A stretch of DNA of 13,731 nt from Chloroflexota bacterium (lineage in GTDB: Bacteria > Chloroflexota > Dehalococcoidia > GIF9 > UBA5629), in the NCBI GenBank assembly GCA_016875975.1, contig VGOF01000020.1:1-13731 (forward strand), in the 5' to 3' direction. The stretch's first letter is position 1. Each line of letters opens with the position of its first letter. The translations under genes were made by a program, and so were the position numbers. Positions 12,372 to 13,731 of the stretch are shown piece by piece. The notes below the pieces were generated by a model, which saw nothing but the letters and a program-made list of their open reading frames with translations, was not told the DNA's origin and searched no databases.

Positions 12372-12875
12372 ATGACTGCGAAAATCAAAGAGTGGCCAGG
12401 AACACCCCTGCGCGATACAGATATAAAAGAGAAGAAGGTTTTGTCCACCGAATGGCATCCCAACCTGAAATATGCATGGGATTGCGGAGTTGGTTACGGC
12501 AGATACTTTGCCGAACTGAAAAACGGCAAGATTATCGGCACGAAATGTGAAAAGTGCCACCGTGTATTGCTACCGGCAAGAGCCTTCTGTGAGCTATGCT
12601 TCCGGACAGTGGATGAATGGGTCTATCTCAAGGATACCGGCACGGTCAATACCTTCTCTATCGCCTACACCGATGTTCAGGCTAACCGCATAAAAGAACC
12701 GCAAATTCCAGCACTTATTGAAATAGACGGCTCTGGAGGTGTGGGAATAATGCACCTGTTGGAAGAAGTTGACCCGAAAAAGGTGAAGATCGGCATGAAG
12801 GTTAAGGCAGTCTGGAAACCCAAGGCACAGCGCGAGGGGGCAATTACAGACATCAAATACTGGAAACCGTTATAG
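12372..12875 (+). CDS. DUF35 Zn-ribbon/OB-fold protein A
   Basis: A 167-residue DUF35 protein: a rubredoxin-like zinc ribbon with C59, C62, C73 and C76 (TKCEKCHRVLLPARAFCELC), followed by an OB-fold from about residue 82 to 165 (GTVNTFSIAYTD, then KIGMKVKAVWK). The N-terminal 45 residues form the helical arm seen in this family, which packs on the thiolase partner. DUF35 proteins bind acyl-CoA and bridge or channel for thiolase-fold enzymes, as in the archaeal thiolase/HMG-CoA synthase complex and BbsA. A perfect AGGAGG (12361-12366) overlaps the stop of thiolase-like B, 10 bases before, so translation is probably coupled. Paralogue of the next gene. Confidence 0.93.
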   Translation: MTAKIKEWPGTPLRDTDIKEKKVLSTEWHPNLKYAWDCGVGYGRYFAELKNGKIIGTKCEKCHRVLLPARAFCELCFRTVDEWVYLKDTGTVNTFSIAYTDVQANRIKEPQIPALIEIDGSGGVGIMHLLEEVDPKKVKIGMKVKAVWKPKAQREGAITDIKYWKPL

Positions 12876-12884
12876 GAGGAAGAA

Positions 12885-13358
12885 ATGAGCCCTTTGGAGA
12901 AGATTGTCCAAACCACCCAGACTAAATCTTTGCAAGGCGATATACCGGTATACGGGCAGTATACCTTTGGCGTTGCTGGAGAACGATTTTTCCGTGAAAT
13001 TAAAGACAACGCCAGGATTATGGGAGCAACCTGTAAAAGCTGTAACCTGACCTATGTCCCTGCCCGTCTTTTTTGTGAGCGATGCTTTAATAAGCTGGAA
13101 GATTGGGTCGATGTGGGCAAGAGAGGAGTAGTCCACACCTACACACTCTCCTATCTGGACCTGGACGAAAACAGGCTGGACAAGCCGGTAATCCTGGCTA
13201 TGGTACAGCTTGACGGTGCCTACGGCGGACTGGTTCACCGGCTTGGCGAAGTGACCCCCGAGAAAATCAGAATCGGCATGCCGGTGGAAGCGGTTTTCAA
13301 GGCTAAAGCAGAGCGTGAAGGCTCCATACTGGATATAAAGTACTTCAAACCCTGTTAG
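12885..13358 (+). CDS. DUF35 Zn-ribbon/OB-fold protein B
   Basis: A 157-residue DUF35 paralogue: zinc ribbon C50, C53, C64, C67 (ATCKSCNLTYVPARLFCERC) and an OB-fold from about 73 to 154 (GVVHTYTLSYLDLDENR, then RIGMPVEAVFKAKAEREGSI). It shares the KAxxREGxIxDIKYxKP ending with DUF35 A but has a shorter, differently composed N-terminal arm, which is the part expected to select a thiolase partner. AGGAGG (12874-12879) overlaps the stop of DUF35 A, and the gap is 9 bases. As the last gene of the operon it is followed after about 165 bases by the hairpin at 13522-13552. I infer one DUF35 per thiolase-like subunit. Confidence 0.93.
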   Translation: MSPLEKIVQTTQTKSLQGDIPVYGQYTFGVAGERFFREIKDNARIMGATCKSCNLTYVPARLFCERCFNKLEDWVDVGKRGVVHTYTLSYLDLDENRLDKPVILAMVQLDGAYGGLVHRLGEVTPEKIRIGMPVEAVFKAKAEREGSILDIKYFKPC

Positions 13359-13521
13359 GAGCCATCGCAGGTTATTGCCTGGTGAAAACTAAGTACCTTC
13401 TGCTGAAATGGAGAGCAAACAAATCTGTCGGGCAATTCTGATTCATGACCATTTTCAAACTTGATAGAATGGCTCGCTCTGCTGCCAGGACCAAAAAGAG
13501 TTAAAGAATTCTAGGCAAATA

Positions 13522-13552
13522 AGAAGGCCCAGCTCCAATCGCTGGGCCTTCT
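13522..13552. terminator. bidirectional terminator hairpin
   Basis: GAAGGCCCAGC (13523-13533) pairs with GCTGGGCCTTC (13541-13551) around a 7-base loop, and A13522-T13552 extends the stem to 12 bp. On the plus strand the tail is TCTATATCTCTC, a weak U-tract; on the minus strand the tail is TTATTTG. It sits between the thiolase-like operon and a minus-strand frame ending at 13591, so it likely serves both. The preceding 160 bases (13359-13521) show no gene. Confidence 0.8.
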
Positions 13553-13590
13553 CTATATCTCTCGGAACGCCTATTGTTCACCTACGTTTG

Positions 13591-13731
13591 CTAATCCTTG
13601 TTCTTGTCTCTGTCCTTATCTGATGCTTTTCTCCTGGCGTTCTTTTTATTGGCTCCTAGCCCGAATTCTAGAATGAGTTGCGCTGCAACCTCTGCCCACT
13701 CTAGCTCGACTTTACTTCTTCGGCGAATGTA
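13591..13731 (-). CDS. C-terminal end of an unidentified gene, cut by the window edge
   Basis: A minus-strand frame open from the right edge to TAG at 13591-13593, giving 46 residues. The first half (KVELEWAEVAAQLILEFGLG) could be an amphipathic helix. The second half is an unbroken charged tail rich in Lys, Arg and Asp (KKNARRKASDKDRDKNKD), typical of a disordered C-terminus. The hairpin at 13522-13552 lies 39 bases past the stop in the right place for its terminator. Too little is present for a family. An open frame of this size at an edge can be chance, so confidence is limited. Confidence 0.5.
   Translation of the reverse strand, partial: YIRRRSKVELEWAEVAAQLILEFGLGANKKNARRKASDKDRDKNKD

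Overview
The window comes from a bacterium with roughly balanced base composition, short intergenic gaps, Shine-Dalgarno-led genes and recognisable -35/-10 promoters. The gene set points to an anaerobe: cysteine-rich ferredoxin-like proteins, a QueG/reductive-dehalogenase-related iron-sulfur protein, a MarR regulator, a DUF5679 zinc ribbon, and thiolase-like/DUF35 pairs. Together these suggest a Dehalococcoidia-like member of the Chloroflexota. That is an inference from gene content; no rRNA or other firm taxonomic marker is present.

Left part (1-5097), mostly housekeeping. A small GlpM/DUF3147-like membrane protein is followed by a 49-residue cysteine/histidine protein. Next come a minus-strand nitroreductase and a plus-strand ribonuclease III whose start is best placed at 1487, just below a good promoter that carries a 15-bp palindrome. 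Converging on rnc is a minus-strand run read from 5097 down: a P-loop kinase, leucyl aminopeptidase PepA (best start a TTG behind a perfect AGGAGG), and a metallo-beta-lactamase-fold hydrolase.

Middle part (5141-9178), a likely redox operon. A near-consensus sigma-A promoter with a symmetric operator candidate drives a MarR-family regulator. Behind it lie two tandem paralogues, each joining a winged-helix-like N-terminus to a very cysteine-rich core (CxC, CNCCxCCC) and two ferredoxin [4Fe-4S] motifs. The last gene is a QueG-like protein with eight cluster cysteines and a HEAT-type tail. The QueG active-site Asp motif is not apparent, so the substrate is probably not epoxyqueuosine. I read this as a regulated electron-transfer chain feeding a reductase of unknown substrate, and it is the best candidate for an undescribed system.

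Right part (9201-13731). A tRNA-Ile(GAU) and a 46-residue DUF5679 zinc ribbon each have their own promoter; the latter ends in a strong terminator. After about 285 bases without a gene comes a tight four-gene operon arranged in pairs: thiolase-like A, thiolase-like B, DUF35 A, DUF35 B. Thiolase-like A keeps the nucleophile cysteine but has Trp where the catalytic His should be. Thiolase-like B appears to have lost both residues. This suggests a heteromeric acyl-CoA carbon-carbon bond enzyme, in the style of BbsAB or of Ltp2-DUF35 aldolases, with one divergent or non-thiolytic subunit. The operon ends at a long hairpin that probably also terminates a minus-strand gene entering from the right edge.

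No insertion sequence, CRISPR array, phage gene or rRNA was seen.
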